Source of the DNA: an uncultured Collinsella sp. | GTDB lineage: Bacteria > Actinomycetota > Coriobacteriia > Coriobacteriales > Coriobacteriaceae | Assembly: GCA_900540895.1 (NCBI GenBank) | Contig: UQHV01000005.1 | Location: 49,910 to 113,909, forward strand | DNA length: 64,000 nt | Direction: 5' to 3' | Shown here: one piece after another, positions 9,431-20,776 of the stretch | Layout of the letters: each line of letters begins with the position of its first letter | Position numbering within the stretch: position 1 is the first letter of the stretch | Position numbers and translations under genes: made by a program | The notes under the pieces: generated by a model | What the model saw: only the letters and a program-made list of their open reading frames with translations | The model's database searches: none | Told to the model about the DNA's origin: nothing

Positions 9431-10936
9431 ATGGCGAACAACCATACCGCGGGCGCTGCCGCCCGCACCTTCGCGCCCAGCGAGCTTTGCCAGCGCATGC
9501 TGGCCAAAACCAGCAAGGGCACCTGCGGTCCCTGCATCCTGTATCTTGAGGATGGGACCATTTTTTATGGACGTGCATGCGGCGCCGAGGGCACCGCGAC
9601 CGGCGAAGTCTGCTTCAACACCTCGCTCGAGGGCTACTTTGAGGTCATGACCGACCCGAGTTATGCCGGCCAAATCGTAACCATGACCTATCCGCAGATC
9701 GGCAACTACGGTATCGACGAGACCGACGTCCAGTCGGCCTTCCCCGGCGACGCCGTGCGCCCTGCGAGCGCTCCGGCTATGCGCGGCATGATCGTTCGCG
9801 ACATGTGCGCCACGCCTTCTAACTGGCGCTCGGCCGTCAGCGTGCCGGAGTACCTGCGTGCACACGGCATCGTCGCTATCGAGGGCGTCGACACCCGCGC
9901 CCTGGTGCGCCACCTGCGCGACAACGGCTCCAAGATGGGCATTATCTCGACCGAGATCTTCGATGTCGACGAGCTTGCCGAGCGTCTGGCCGCAGCGCCC
10001 GCGCTGGTAGGCGAGAACCTGGTCAAGACCGTAAGTTGCCCCGCGCCTCACGAGTTTGCCGCCGTCGACCTGCCTGCCACGCATGACTTTGCGCTTTCGA
10101 CTGCCGCTCCTGCCCGTCACAAAGTGGTCGCCTACGACTGCGGTGTGAAGCGCGGCATTCTGGAGGGGCTGGTCCGCGCCGGCTGCGACCTTACCGTCGT
10201 GCCGTGGGACACGCCCGCGAGTGAGGTGCTCGACATGAATCCCGACGGCGTCTTTTTGTCCAATGGCCCCGGCGACCCCGACGCCGTGGTGGAGACCTAC
10301 GAGCAGGTGCAGCAGCTGATCGGCAAGGTGCCGGTCTTTGGCATTTGCCTGGGCCATCAGATGATCAGCCTGGCCTGCGGCGCCCAGATGGAAAAGCTTA
10401 AATTCGGTCACCGCGGTGGCAACCAGCCGGTCATGAACCTGGTAAGCCGTCGCGTGGAGATTACCGCGCAAAACCATGGCTTTGGCCTGCTGTTCCCCAG
10501 CCTGGGCAAGCTTGTCCCCGAGCTTTCCGGCGGCGAGACCGAGCATGCGGCCGATGGAGATCTGCGCGTCTGGGTGCGCCGCGGAATCGCGCCGGTCGTG
10601 ATGAACGAGCGCTTTGGCCGCATTCGCCTAACACATGTGAACCTCAACGACGGCACCGCCGAGGGTATCCAGCTGCTCGACGCCCCGTGCTTCTCGGTCC
10701 AGTACCACCCCGAGGCCTCGCCTGGCCCCACCGATGCCCACTATCTCTTTACCGCCTTTACGCGACTCATGGACGGCGAGGAGAACTACCTGGACATCGA
10801 CACCGCGAAGGACCGCCTTGCCGGCTGGAATTTTGCCGACGATGGTTCCGCCGTTCTACCGAACGGCGGACCGGTCGACGCTGCGGCTGCATCTGGCACA
10901 TCATCTTGCCGCTCTGCTTCGGACGCGCGGGCATAA
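9431..10936 (+). CDS. carA: Carbamoyl-phosphate synthase small (glutaminase) subunit
   Basis: Hydrolyses glutamine and passes ammonia to CarB for carbamoyl phosphate synthesis (pyrimidines, arginine). The N-terminal domain starts near LYLEDGTIFYG. The class I glutaminase has FGICLGHQ with the nucleophile Cys, NHGFG and YHPEASPGP with the His. At 501 residues it is about 120 longer than usual: a 30-residue N-terminal extension, about 35 extra residues after NHGFG (residues 350-398) and a 50-residue Ala/Ser-rich C-terminal tail. The ATG at 9431 is five bases after AAGGAG. carB follows after 98 bp. Confidence 0.95.
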   Translation: MANNHTAGAAARTFAPSELCQRMLAKTSKGTCGPCILYLEDGTIFYGRACGAEGTATGEVCFNTSLEGYFEVMTDPSYAGQIVTMTYPQIGNYGIDETDVQSAFPGDAVRPASAPAMRGMIVRDMCATPSNWRSAVSVPEYLRAHGIVAIEGVDTRALVRHLRDNGSKMGIISTEIFDVDELAERLAAAPALVGENLVKTVSCPAPHEFAAVDLPATHDFALSTAAPARHKVVAYDCGVKRGILEGLVRAGCDLTVVPWDTPASEVLDMNPDGVFLSNGPGDPDAVVETYEQVQQLIGKVPVFGICLGHQMISLACGAQMEKLKFGHRGGNQPVMNLVSRRVEITAQNHGFGLLFPSLGKLVPELSGGETEHAADGDLRVWVRRGIAPVVMNERFGRIRLTHVNLNDGTAEGIQLLDAPCFSVQYHPEASPGPTDAHYLFTAFTRLMDGEENYLDIDTAKDRLAGWNFADDGSAVLPNGGPVDAAAASGTSSCRSASDARA

Positions 10937-11034
10937 GCCCAGCGCGCCCTCGCATCACGGCAACCTGATGCACCAGCTGCACCCTCGCTGACTTTTCCAA
11001 AACATTGAGTCAGCCTCTCTAGGAGGTTTTAAAC

Positions 11035-14349
<3,315 letters not shown>

Positions 14350-14357
14350 TTGACCTG

Positions 14358-14446
14358 GCCGGCCGGGGCGGCAGCCGGACACTTTCTCTCGGAAACTGGG
14401 CTTCGCGAAGTTTTCCGAGAGAAAGGACCGCCTCCCGCCCCGGCCT
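14358..14446. repeat. Long imperfect hairpin with CTTCGCGAAG loop (copy A)
   Basis: The inner stem CTTTCTCTCGGAAACT (14382-14397) pairs with AGTTTTCCGAGAGAAAG (14409-14425). An outer GC stem GGCCGGGGCGG (14361-14371) pairs with the region to 14445. The loop contains GGGCTTCGCGAAG, the reverse complement of the loop in copy C (near 20,145). It starts nine bp after the carB stop and may serve as its terminator, although no U tract follows. Confidence 0.7.
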
Positions 14447-14520
14447 GCGGTGATTCAATAGCACCGTGTGCTGCCGAAGGGGCTTTGCGCGATGACTAGG
14501 GCTGAATAGAAAATGAGTGC

Positions 14521-14552
14521 GGGCGCCGTCGTTCATTCGAACGACGGCGCCC
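14521..14552. repeat. Strong perfect hairpin
   Basis: GGGCGCCGTCGTTC and its reverse complement surround a 4-nt loop (ATTC). There is no U run (ACGTTATATA follows). Possibly a factor-assisted terminator between carB and the PTS cassette. Confidence 0.6.
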
Positions 14553-14569
14553 ACGTTATATAGGAGGGA

Positions 14570-14723
14570 CTTTCAGCCTCGTCAACCTCCCATTCCAAAC
14601 CAAATCAGCCAACGTACGTCATGGCAATATCCGGTAGGTCGCAGGGTGTCCCGCGGCGGGCTGGGTTATTTAGCTGAGCGACTTTGCGAAGCAAGGGGAG
14701 CGAAGATAAAAACCCAGCCCGCC
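14570..14723. repeat. Repeat module plus hairpin (copy B), left flank of the PTS cassette
   Basis: A 43-nt block beginning CAGCCAACGTACGTCATGGC (14606-14648) matches 20071-20113 with two differences, and similarity extends upstream to CTTTCAGCCTC at 14570. A hairpin follows: GGCGGGCTGGGTT (14655-14667) pairs with AACCCAGCCCGCC (14711-14723). The loop contains CTTTGCGAAGCAAGGGG, shared with copy D (37.5 kb). The remaining sequence to 14819 shows no gene; a 89-codon frame crossing it is rejected. Confidence 0.85.
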
Positions 14724-14819
14724 CCCGACGCACTGTGTCTAGACGGATTGCACCTCCCCCTGTTTCTAGAGATAAATACCATTTAGCGGTGATATTCAAC
14801 CGTTCAAGATATTGTGTAA

Positions 14820-14851
14820 TGGCATATTACGTCATATGACGTAATATGCCA
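14820..14851. promoter_or_regulatory. Perfect 32-bp palindrome upstream of the PTS operon
   Basis: TGGCATATTACGTCAT followed immediately by its exact reverse complement, ending 48 bp before the IIB start. A continuous dyad of this length is most likely an operator. The GntR/UTRA regulator encoded at the other end of the operon is the obvious candidate to bind it. It is too AT-rich and lacks a U tract for a terminator. Confidence 0.7.
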
Positions 14852-14899
14852 TAAGCAGTCAAGGATGATTGTCTGCGTTCAAGTCGAGAAAGGGGCAAA

Positions 14900-15376
14900 A
14901 TGATTAAACTGTGCCGCGTCGATAGCCGGTTAGTGCATGGGCAGACCGTGTTCTCTTGGTATCCAGCGCTTAAAGCAAACGCTATTCTTGTGGTTTCAGA
15001 TGAGTACGCCGCAAGCAAAGAGCGAATTCAAGCGCTGCGAATTGCAAAACCCGCTGATGCCAAATTGGTTGTCAAAAGTGTAGAAGATTCCATCGTGGCC
15101 CTTAACGGAAGCGCGGTGGATAAATACGAGCTAATTGTTGTTACGGGAAATGTACATGACGCCTGTGAAGTTGCGCGTGCGTGTCCAAAAATAACGTCTG
15201 TGAATTTAGGCGGCGCTCGACCGTTGGGGGATAGCGTAAAGGAGCTTGGCCCTGCTGTGCGCCTTTCCCAATCCGATATTAATGAAATTAAGAAAGCCAT
15301 GGCTGATGGAATCGAGTTCGAGGTAAGGCAGGTTGCTAGTGAGAAAAAACGCATCGTAACAAGTTTTGATTTGTAG
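14900..15376 (+). CDS. PTS mannose/fructose/sorbose-family IIB component
   Basis: 158 residues. The N-terminal VDSRLVHGQT carries the histidine that receives phosphate from IIA and passes it to the incoming sugar; the rest matches the PTSIIB_sorb fold. GAGAAAGGGG (14885-14894) precedes the ATG. It is the first gene of a IIB-IIC-IID operon lacking a mannose-type IIA. Base composition is visibly AT-richer than carB and purE on either side, consistent with a transferred cassette. The sugar cannot be deduced. Confidence 0.92.
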   Translation: MIKLCRVDSRLVHGQTVFSWYPALKANAILVVSDEYAASKERIQALRIAKPADAKLVVKSVEDSIVALNGSAVDKYELIVVTGNVHDACEVARACPKITSVNLGGARPLGDSVKELGPAVRLSQSDINEIKKAMADGIEFEVRQVASEKKRIVTSFDL

Positions 15377-15390
15377 GAAGAGAGAGAAAT

Positions 15391-16167
15391 ATGCTGCTTC
15401 AGGCTTTTCTGGTTGGTCTTGCTGCTGCTATAGGTCAATCGGATTATTTGCTCGGTACCGCGATGGTCGAGCGTCCGATTGTCCTCGGAGCGATTGTCGG
15501 TATTTTTTTGGGTGATATTCCGACTGGCGTTATTGTTGGTTTCCAGCTCGAACTCGCGTTTATGGGGGTCTGGCAGGTTGGTGCTGCCGTGCCGCCCAAC
15601 GTAATTGTTGGTTCAGTTTTGGGAACAGCCTTTGCGATTACTATGGGTGCGGGTCCCGAGACCGCTCTGACTATTGCTATGCCCACTGCGGTGCTTGCCG
15701 GCATGTTTGACAGCCTTATGTATAGCGTTGTTACGCCTCCTATGGCTGTCTGGGCTGATCGTGGTGCCGAAAAGGACGACCGCAAAACGATTGCAGCCGC
15801 TATGTGGACCAATGGAATTCTCTACATCATTGCGCTTGGCTTGATTTGCGGCGTGGCTTTTTACGTTGGAAATGATGCTGTTCAGGCGCTGATTGACGCC
15901 ATCCCTGATTGGCTTACGAATGGGCTTACGATCGCAACGGGTATTCTGCCCGCGCTTGGATTTGCGCAGCTTATGTCAATCCTGTCCACCAAGGAGCTGA
16001 GCTTCCTATTCTTTGGAGGCTTCTTGCTGAGTGCCTATCTAAATATTCCGACGATCGGTATCGTGGCGTTTTCGCTGATCCTGATTGGGATCCTCAATAT
16101 GGCTCACATTTTTATGCCTGCCAGTGCGGCGGTCGCTAAGGAGGTTGACGATGACAACGAATTCTAA
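15391..16167 (+). CDS. PTS mannose/fructose/sorbose-family IIC component
   Basis: 258-residue integral membrane protein, one of the two channel subunits. Several hydrophobic segments (LLQAFLVGLAAAIGQSDY, AIVGIFLGDIPTGVIVGFQ, NGILYIIALGLICGVAFY, PTIGIVAFSLILIGILNM) and the GDIPTGVIVGFQLELAFMG region are typical of the EII-Sor family. It starts 14 bp after IIB behind AAGAGAGAGAA and overlaps IID by 17 bp, so the two membrane subunits are translationally linked. Confidence 0.92.
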   Translation: MLLQAFLVGLAAAIGQSDYLLGTAMVERPIVLGAIVGIFLGDIPTGVIVGFQLELAFMGVWQVGAAVPPNVIVGSVLGTAFAITMGAGPETALTIAMPTAVLAGMFDSLMYSVVTPPMAVWADRGAEKDDRKTIAAAMWTNGILYIIALGLICGVAFYVGNDAVQALIDAIPDWLTNGLTIATGILPALGFAQLMSILSTKELSFLFFGGFLLSAYLNIPTIGIVAFSLILIGILNMAHIFMPASAAVAKEVDDDNEF

Positions 16168-17011
16168 TGATGTTCTTGAGCTCTCGCCGGAGTCAAATAA
16201 ATCGACCGATAAGAGAATAACCAAGAAAGACTTAAAGGCGTTATTTTGGCGTAGCTTTCCACTCAACATCATGTGGAGCTTTGACCGACAAATGAACGTT
16301 GGTTTCTGCTACGACATGATTCCGGTAATCAAGCGGTTATACGATAAGCCCGAAGATCGGATCGAGGCATATAAGCGTCATCTTGAGTTCTACAATATTC
16401 AAGTTACGTTTAATCCTCTGGTCGCCGGCATTGTGGCCTCCATGGAGGAGGAGAACGCCAACAATCAGGACTTTGACGCCGCCTCAATTAACGCCATGAA
16501 AGCATCGCTTATGGCTCCGCTTTCCGGTATTGGAGATTCGCTGATCGCCAGTACGCTTCGCATGATTGCGACGGGCGTTGTGACGGGACTTTGCCTTTCG
16601 GGCAGTCTGCTCGGCCCAATCCTGTTCCTGCTTCTTTATAATGTCCCAACGATCCTGATCCGCTGGTTTGGGCTTCAGTATGGTTATTCGCTTGGCAGTG
16701 GCATGATTTCAAAGCTGAACGATTCTGATGTAATGCGCAAAGTTACGTCCGGCCTGGCGATTGTGGGACTAATGGTAGTTGGTGGAATGGTAGCGACCAC
16801 CGTTGCAGTTACCACTCCGCTCGCTCTTAACTTCGGCGACACCGCGTTTAAGTTGCAGGAAACGCTCGACGGGATATTCCCGGCTCTTTTGCCGCTCTGC
16901 GCGTTCGGAATCATGTGTCTTTGCAATAAGAAACAGGTCAAAATAATTTGGCAGATTGTGGGCATTCTCGCTGCTGGTATTGTGCTCGGCGTCCTGGGGA
17001 TTTTGGGCTAG
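16151..17011 (+). CDS. PTS mannose/fructose/sorbose-family IID component
   Basis: 286 residues. The conserved IID body begins KKDLKALFWRSF and includes NVGFCYDMIPVIKRLY, EFYNIQVTFNPLVAGIVASMEEE and MAPLSGIGDSL, followed by C-terminal membrane helices. The ATG at 16151, after AAGGAGG, is preferred over an upstream in-frame start that would add residues unlike the family. It overlaps IIC. Its stop shares the CTAG at 17008-17011 with the stop of the convergent regulator gene. Confidence 0.92.
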   Translation: MTTNSNDVLELSPESNKSTDKRITKKDLKALFWRSFPLNIMWSFDRQMNVGFCYDMIPVIKRLYDKPEDRIEAYKRHLEFYNIQVTFNPLVAGIVASMEEENANNQDFDAASINAMKASLMAPLSGIGDSLIASTLRMIATGVVTGLCLSGSLLGPILFLLLYNVPTILIRWFGLQYGYSLGSGMISKLNDSDVMRKVTSGLAIVGLMVVGGMVATTVAVTTPLALNFGDTAFKLQETLDGIFPALLPLCAFGIMCLCNKKQVKIIWQIVGILAAGIVLGVLGILG

Positions 17012-17763
17012 AGAAGGCGTCCATCTTTTGAGATGCTGAACTCGAAGGACGATGCGTCTGCTCGCCAAACGGTTTTTGAATAGTGGAGCGGCATCTCATC
17101 GCAGGCATATGTGACGTGCTCGACAACGCTCACGGGGGCTCCAACGATATAACCGAGAAGGCTTGCTTCTTGGAGCCCCGCTATTCCTGCGGTGATTTTG
17201 AGCTTCTCAATACCGGTTGCGATGCTGTAATGGTTGGCGATCAGGTCGAAAAGACTGGCATTGTCTGTGAGAAGCTCCAGCAGTCCGGGTAGAGTGCTCT
17301 GCGTTGCATAAACGGTGTCGATGGCGCAGGGGGCATTTTCGATATAAACCAAGCGCGCAACTCGTTGCACTACGGTTCCGTTGTCAATTTTGAGCTCCCG
17401 TGCAATGTGGGCATCAGCCTTGATTAAGCCTGTTTCCAAGATGGACTTGGTTGTTTTATCGCCGTATTGGGGGTCGGCGCTCAAATTGAAAATGGTGCTT
17501 GTTCCTCGTTTCAGGGTGAGCTTCGATGGGTTTACGAATGTTCCCTTGCCTCGCAGGCGGTAGAGCAAGCTTTGGTCAATGAGATTCTGTACGGCGCGTC
17601 TTACGGTGATCCTGCTTACTTTGTATTGCTTGCAAAGCTCGGTTTCGGTGGGAATCTGACTGCCGCCGGGGAGTTCGCCAGAAACTATTTTCTTGAGGAT
17701 GTCGTTTTCAACGGTCTGATAGAGAAGTTCTGGCTGAGTGAACTCGTCTTTTGCTGCAGGCAT
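17008..17763 (-). CDS. GntR-family transcriptional regulator with UTRA domain
   Basis: 251 residues. The winged helix (residues about 10-75) contains LYQTVENDILKKIVSGELPGG, TETELCKQYKVSRITVRRAVQ and YRLRGKGTFV. A UTRA effector domain (about 95-245) usually binds phosphorylated sugars or amino acids. The ATG at 17763 follows AAGGGGT; 16 extra upstream codons lack homology. It is convergent with and touches the PTS operon, so it probably senses the sugar phosphate and controls the PTS genes through the 14820-14851 palindrome. That link is inferred. Confidence 0.9.
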   Translation of the reverse strand: MPAAKDEFTQPELLYQTVENDILKKIVSGELPGGSQIPTETELCKQYKVSRITVRRAVQNLIDQSLLYRLRGKGTFVNPSKLTLKRGTSTIFNLSADPQYGDKTTKSILETGLIKADAHIARELKIDNGTVVQRVARLVYIENAPCAIDTVYATQSTLPGLLELLTDNASLFDLIANHYSIATGIEKLKITAGIAGLQEASLLGYIVGAPVSVVEHVTYACDEMPLHYSKTVWRADASSFEFSISKDGRLL

Positions 17764-17887
17764 GGTGGACCCCTTGGTTTTCAGTTTCTTTAGTACATAG
17801 ATATACGACAACTGAGGACATCATAAGCCGTTATCTCAAAAGTTATGGAAATATCGATTTGGCGTTATTGCCGAGAGGGGATTTAAG

Positions 17888-18955
17888 ATGGGTAGACAAT
17901 ACGACGAGGCGTTGATTGGTGCCATTTCCAGTCGCTCGTTTATAACCGAGAAGAGAGGGCTCGAGGTTCAAATTCGTCCGGTTCCTGATGATGAAAGAGA
18001 GCATGTGCTTGACCCACGAATTCTCGAGGTATCCCGCAAGAAGATGCGGAATGTTAGCATGTCTCCGAGCTGGACGAGCCTTATTGGAATGCGTCATCGC
18101 CCGGATAAGCCGACATACCGCCTACTCGATGGTGAGGTTCAGCGCGATGAGATCCTCATGGAGGCGGCCGATCGCTATATAGATTTATTCGTCTGGACGC
18201 CACCAAATCATAAGGAGGCAAGTCCGGCGCTTGTTTACCTGCACGGCGGCGCGTTTATGGCGGGGAATGTTCTGCAATTTGAACATCAGCTCGAGTTCAT
18301 CGCCGAAAAGTCTGGTGCAGTGGTGGTTTATCCGGAATACCGCTTGGCGCCGGAGACGGCATTTCCGGGGCAGATCGAGGATTGCGTTCTTGCTCTTGAT
18401 TATGTGCGCGAGCATGCCGCGGATCTCGGAATCGATCCTCATAAAATAATGGTCGCCGGCGACTCCGCGGGAGGAAGCCTTACTAATGCGTGTGTTCAGC
18501 TCAGGGGTGCTGGAGCTGTAGCCCATGCCTTCGAAATCTATCCTGAAGTCGACCTTGCGGGCGAACAGGGCGAGGGATATGAGGATTTTCCTGCGATAGC
18601 CGATCAGGAGGACGTTGCGCGTTTTCGCATCGACCATCTTCGCGATTCGGACGGTCCGATGGTCGAACTTTGCGCACACGGAAAAATGTCTCCTCATGAC
18701 CCGTTGATTTCTGCGCTAATGCTTGAGGACTGCACTGATTTCTCCCCGGTGACTATCGTGACATCCGAATACGATCCGCTTCGTATCCCCGATGAAAAAT
18801 GGGCTACAAAATTACGGTCTTCAGGAATCGATGTTGAGGTCATCGAATATGCCGGGTGTGACCATGGTTTTTTCGATCATTTTGGCGTGTACCCGCAATC
18901 GGAAGACGTGTGTTTGTTGATGGCCGAGAAGCTTAAAGAAATGGCTGCACAATAA
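17888..18955 (+). CDS. Alpha/beta hydrolase, hormone-sensitive-lipase-type esterase
   Basis: 355 residues. The oxyanion motif VYLHGGAFMAGN, nucleophile GDSAGGSL (Ser about residue 193), acid VTSEYDPLR and C-terminal GCDHGFFDH give a complete catalytic triad of the HSL/acetyl-esterase family. No signal peptide is seen, so it is cytoplasmic and probably deacylates a small ester or acylated sugar. It is divergent from the GntR gene across a 124-bp promoter region and shares the cassette's AT-rich composition. It may remove acyl groups from the sugar imported by the neighbouring PTS; this is inference. Confidence 0.85.
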   Translation: MGRQYDEALIGAISSRSFITEKRGLEVQIRPVPDDEREHVLDPRILEVSRKKMRNVSMSPSWTSLIGMRHRPDKPTYRLLDGEVQRDEILMEAADRYIDLFVWTPPNHKEASPALVYLHGGAFMAGNVLQFEHQLEFIAEKSGAVVVYPEYRLAPETAFPGQIEDCVLALDYVREHAADLGIDPHKIMVAGDSAGGSLTNACVQLRGAGAVAHAFEIYPEVDLAGEQGEGYEDFPAIADQEDVARFRIDHLRDSDGPMVELCAHGKMSPHDPLISALMLEDCTDFSPVTIVTSEYDPLRIPDEKWATKLRSSGIDVEVIEYAGCDHGFFDHFGVYPQSEDVCLLMAEKLKEMAAQ

Positions 18956-19033
18956 CGTCTCTCGGCGATAAGGGACTGAAGTCGCCTGTGTTTCTGCGTT
19001 TGTGGTTCTCGGTCTGATTATAAAAATGAGGCT

Positions 19034-19072
19034 TGCTCCTTGCCCGAGTGGGTGGGGAGCAGTTTGTTTTTT
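19034..19072 (+). terminator. Terminator after the esterase gene
   Basis: TGCTCC (19034-19039) pairs with GGAGCA (19056-19061), with a CCC/GGG inner pairing, followed by TTTGTTTTTTG. The rest of the 333-bp gap 18956-19288 holds no gene, only this and the operator below. Confidence 0.55.
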
Positions 19073-19249
19073 GTAGCGATGCGAGGCGAATGCCGCGTGC
19101 TTTAGATTGCCATTTTGCTTCGCTGTATACCACTTGACGTAATAAAAGAGGCAAGGGCGGTGCGAGGGCCAACAGTCATTCTAAGCTCGGATTCGTATCC
19201 TAAAAGGTTGTTTCTGTTGCGCGGCACAATATAGCAAAAAAGAATGATA

Positions 19250-19275
19250 AAATGAATTCGAAAAAGAATTCATTT
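19250..19275. promoter_or_regulatory. Inverted repeat, probable autoregulatory operator of the toxin-antitoxin operon
   Basis: AAATGAATTC (19250-19259) and GAATTCATTT (19266-19275) around GAAAAA, just before the antitoxin ribosome binding site TAGGAGGT. Antitoxins of this type normally bind such dyads and repress their own operon. Confidence 0.6.
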
Positions 19276-19288
19276 TTAGGAGGTATGT

Positions 19289-19609
19289 ATGCCTGCCTTG
19301 CAGATGCTCGACAACCTTGTTCCAATTAGCGATTTCAGCCACGGTAAGGGCTCGGCTGCCTTTTCGAAGGTTGGGGACGACAATCCTGTTGTGGTCCTCA
19401 AACACAACAAGCCAGCATTTGTGATTGTGACACCCGATGAATACAGGGAAGCGAAGCAAGCGGAGGAGGACCTCGCCTTGTTAACGTTGGCGCTTAAGAG
19501 AGTGGCTGCGACAGGTGACGATGCGCTTGTTTCCCTGTCTGATGTTATGGAAGAGCTGGGTGTGAGCCAGGACGAACTCGATCAGATGGATGAGGTCGAG
19601 TTTGAATGA
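19289..19609 (+). CDS. Phd/YefM-RelB-like antitoxin
   Basis: 106 residues. The N-terminal part (VPISDFSHGKGSAAFSKV, then VVVLKHNKPAFVIVTPDEY) is the Phd/YefM fold that binds DNA; the acidic C-terminal half should wrap the toxin. A strong AGGAGGT (19278-19284) precedes the ATG. Its stop overlaps the toxin start by 4 bp (ATGA at 19606), typical of translational coupling. It should neutralise the RelE-like toxin and repress through the dyad at 19250-19275. Confidence 0.88.
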   Translation: MPALQMLDNLVPISDFSHGKGSAAFSKVGDDNPVVVLKHNKPAFVIVTPDEYREAKQAEEDLALLTLALKRVAATGDDALVSLSDVMEELGVSQDELDQMDEVEFE

Positions 19610-19956
19610 GTGGGTACGAAGTCGCTTTCTACCCAGATGCTCTCAAGGATATTAAGCGTCTGGACGGCTCCCAACGAAAGATTGTCCTTAAGGCTATAGA
19701 AAAAATCAGAACGAACCCATTGCCGCAGAACGAGGGTGGATTTGGCAAGCCTCTTGGAAACAAGGCGGGTACGGATTTGACTGGCTTTATGAAAATCAAG
19801 CTCAGGGGAAGTGGCATTCGAATCGTGTACCGTCTCATCAGAATTAAAGAAAAAATGGCCATCGTAGTGGTAGGCGCTCGCGAAGACATGGAAGTCTACC
19901 GAACTGCTCAGAGACGAACACTCGATTTCGAGAAATGGGCGGAAGAGAATATCTAG
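19606..19956 (+). CDS. RelE/ParE-superfamily toxin
   Basis: 116 residues beginning YEVAFYPDALKDIKRLD, with KIKLRGSGIRIVYRLI and VVGAREDMEVYRTAQRR, a pattern of RelE-type toxins. If RelE-like it would cut mRNA at the ribosome; ParE-like proteins instead poison gyrase, and the two cannot be separated with certainty here. It is the last gene of the AT-rich cassette and is followed by a strong terminator. Confidence 0.88.
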   Translation: MSGYEVAFYPDALKDIKRLDGSQRKIVLKAIEKIRTNPLPQNEGGFGKPLGNKAGTDLTGFMKIKLRGSGIRIVYRLIRIKEKMAIVVVGAREDMEVYRTAQRRTLDFEKWAEENI

Positions 19957-19991
19957 CTTTAACGATGAACGACGAGTGAGCGTTGGTAGGG

Positions 19992-20022
19992 CCCTGACGA
20001 ATTAGATTCGTCAGGGTTTTTT
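19992..20022 (+). terminator. Rho-independent terminator after the toxin gene
   Basis: CCCTGACGAAT (19992-20002), a 3-nt loop, ATTCGTCAGGG (20006-20016), then six T. A textbook terminator. Confidence 0.93.
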
Positions 20023-20035
20023 CTGGACCAATTGC

Positions 20036-20180
20036 CTTTCAGCCTCCGTTAACCTTTCTTTCCAATTCACCAGCCAACGTACGTCATGGCAATCCCCGGT
20101 AGGTCGCAGGGTGGCGGCTGAGCCTTTCCCTCGGGAAACTTCGCGAAGCCCAGTTCCCGAGGGAAAGGCTCAGCCGCCAC
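20036..20180. repeat. Repeat module plus perfect 27-bp hairpin (copy C), right flank of the PTS cassette
   Basis: CAGCCAACGTACGTCATGGC and following bases (20071-20113) repeat the block at 14606-14648 in the same orientation. The adjoining hairpin has perfect 27-bp arms (20111-20137 and 20154-20180) around a loop containing TTCGCGAAGCCCAG, the reverse complement of the copy A loop. A possible purE -10 (TATACT, 20208-20213) lies just downstream. Confidence 0.88.
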
Positions 20181-20276
20181 CACAAAGACCGCAGGGACGG
20201 GAGCGGCTATACTACTCTCAGTAGTTAAGGGTCGCGGATCCGCCGCGTCACCGCTCTCAACAGGAGGTCTTTGTTT

Positions 20277-20741
20277 ATGGCAGATCAAAAGCCGGTTGTC
20301 GGGATCATCATGGGCTCCAAGTCCGATCTGGGCGTTATGGAAGGCTGCACCGCCGAGCTCGAGGCGCTGGGCGTGCCCTATGAGCTTGTCATTGCGAGCG
20401 CACACCGCACACCGGCGAAGGTCCACGAGTGGGCTTCGACTGCCGCCGATCGCGGTATCAAAGTGATTATCGCCGCCGCCGGCAAGGCCGCTCACCTGGG
20501 TGGTGTCGTGGCTGCCTTTACGCCGCTGCCGGTCATCGGCGTGCCTATGAAGACGAGTGACCTGGGCGGCATGGATTCGCTGCTGTCGATGGTGCAGATG
20601 CCTTCGGGCGTGCCCGTGGCCTGCGTTGCCATCAACGGCGCCAAGAACGCCGCCATCTACGCCACGCAGATTCTGGGCGCTTGCGACCCCGAGTACCGCA
20701 AGGTTATCGAGAAGATGAAGCAGGAGATGGCTGACGCCTAG
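20277..20741 (+). CDS. purE: N5-carboxyaminoimidazole ribonucleotide mutase
   Basis: Converts N5-CAIR to CAIR in purine synthesis. 154 residues, the class I PurE size. Motifs are GIIMGSKSDL (substrate phosphate loop), IASAHRTP and AAAGKAAHLGGVVAAFT. The ATG at 20277 is nine bases after CAGGAGG (20261-20267); a TTG six bases upstream is too close to that site. It stands alone, without purK. The sortase gene follows after 35 bp. Confidence 0.95.
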   Translation: MADQKPVVGIIMGSKSDLGVMEGCTAELEALGVPYELVIASAHRTPAKVHEWASTAADRGIKVIIAAAGKAAHLGGVVAAFTPLPVIGVPMKTSDLGGMDSLLSMVQMPSGVPVACVAINGAKNAAIYATQILGACDPEYRKVIEKMKQEMADA

Positions 20742-20776
20742 GCGTTCCGCCGTTTCGCCGCAGTATAAGGAGAGCC

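Noticed and set aside
14517..14786. An 89-codon plus-strand frame between carB and the PTS operon
   Set aside because: It runs through two hairpins and the repeat module, has no ribosome binding site, and its product is Arg/Pro-rich without any family resemblance.
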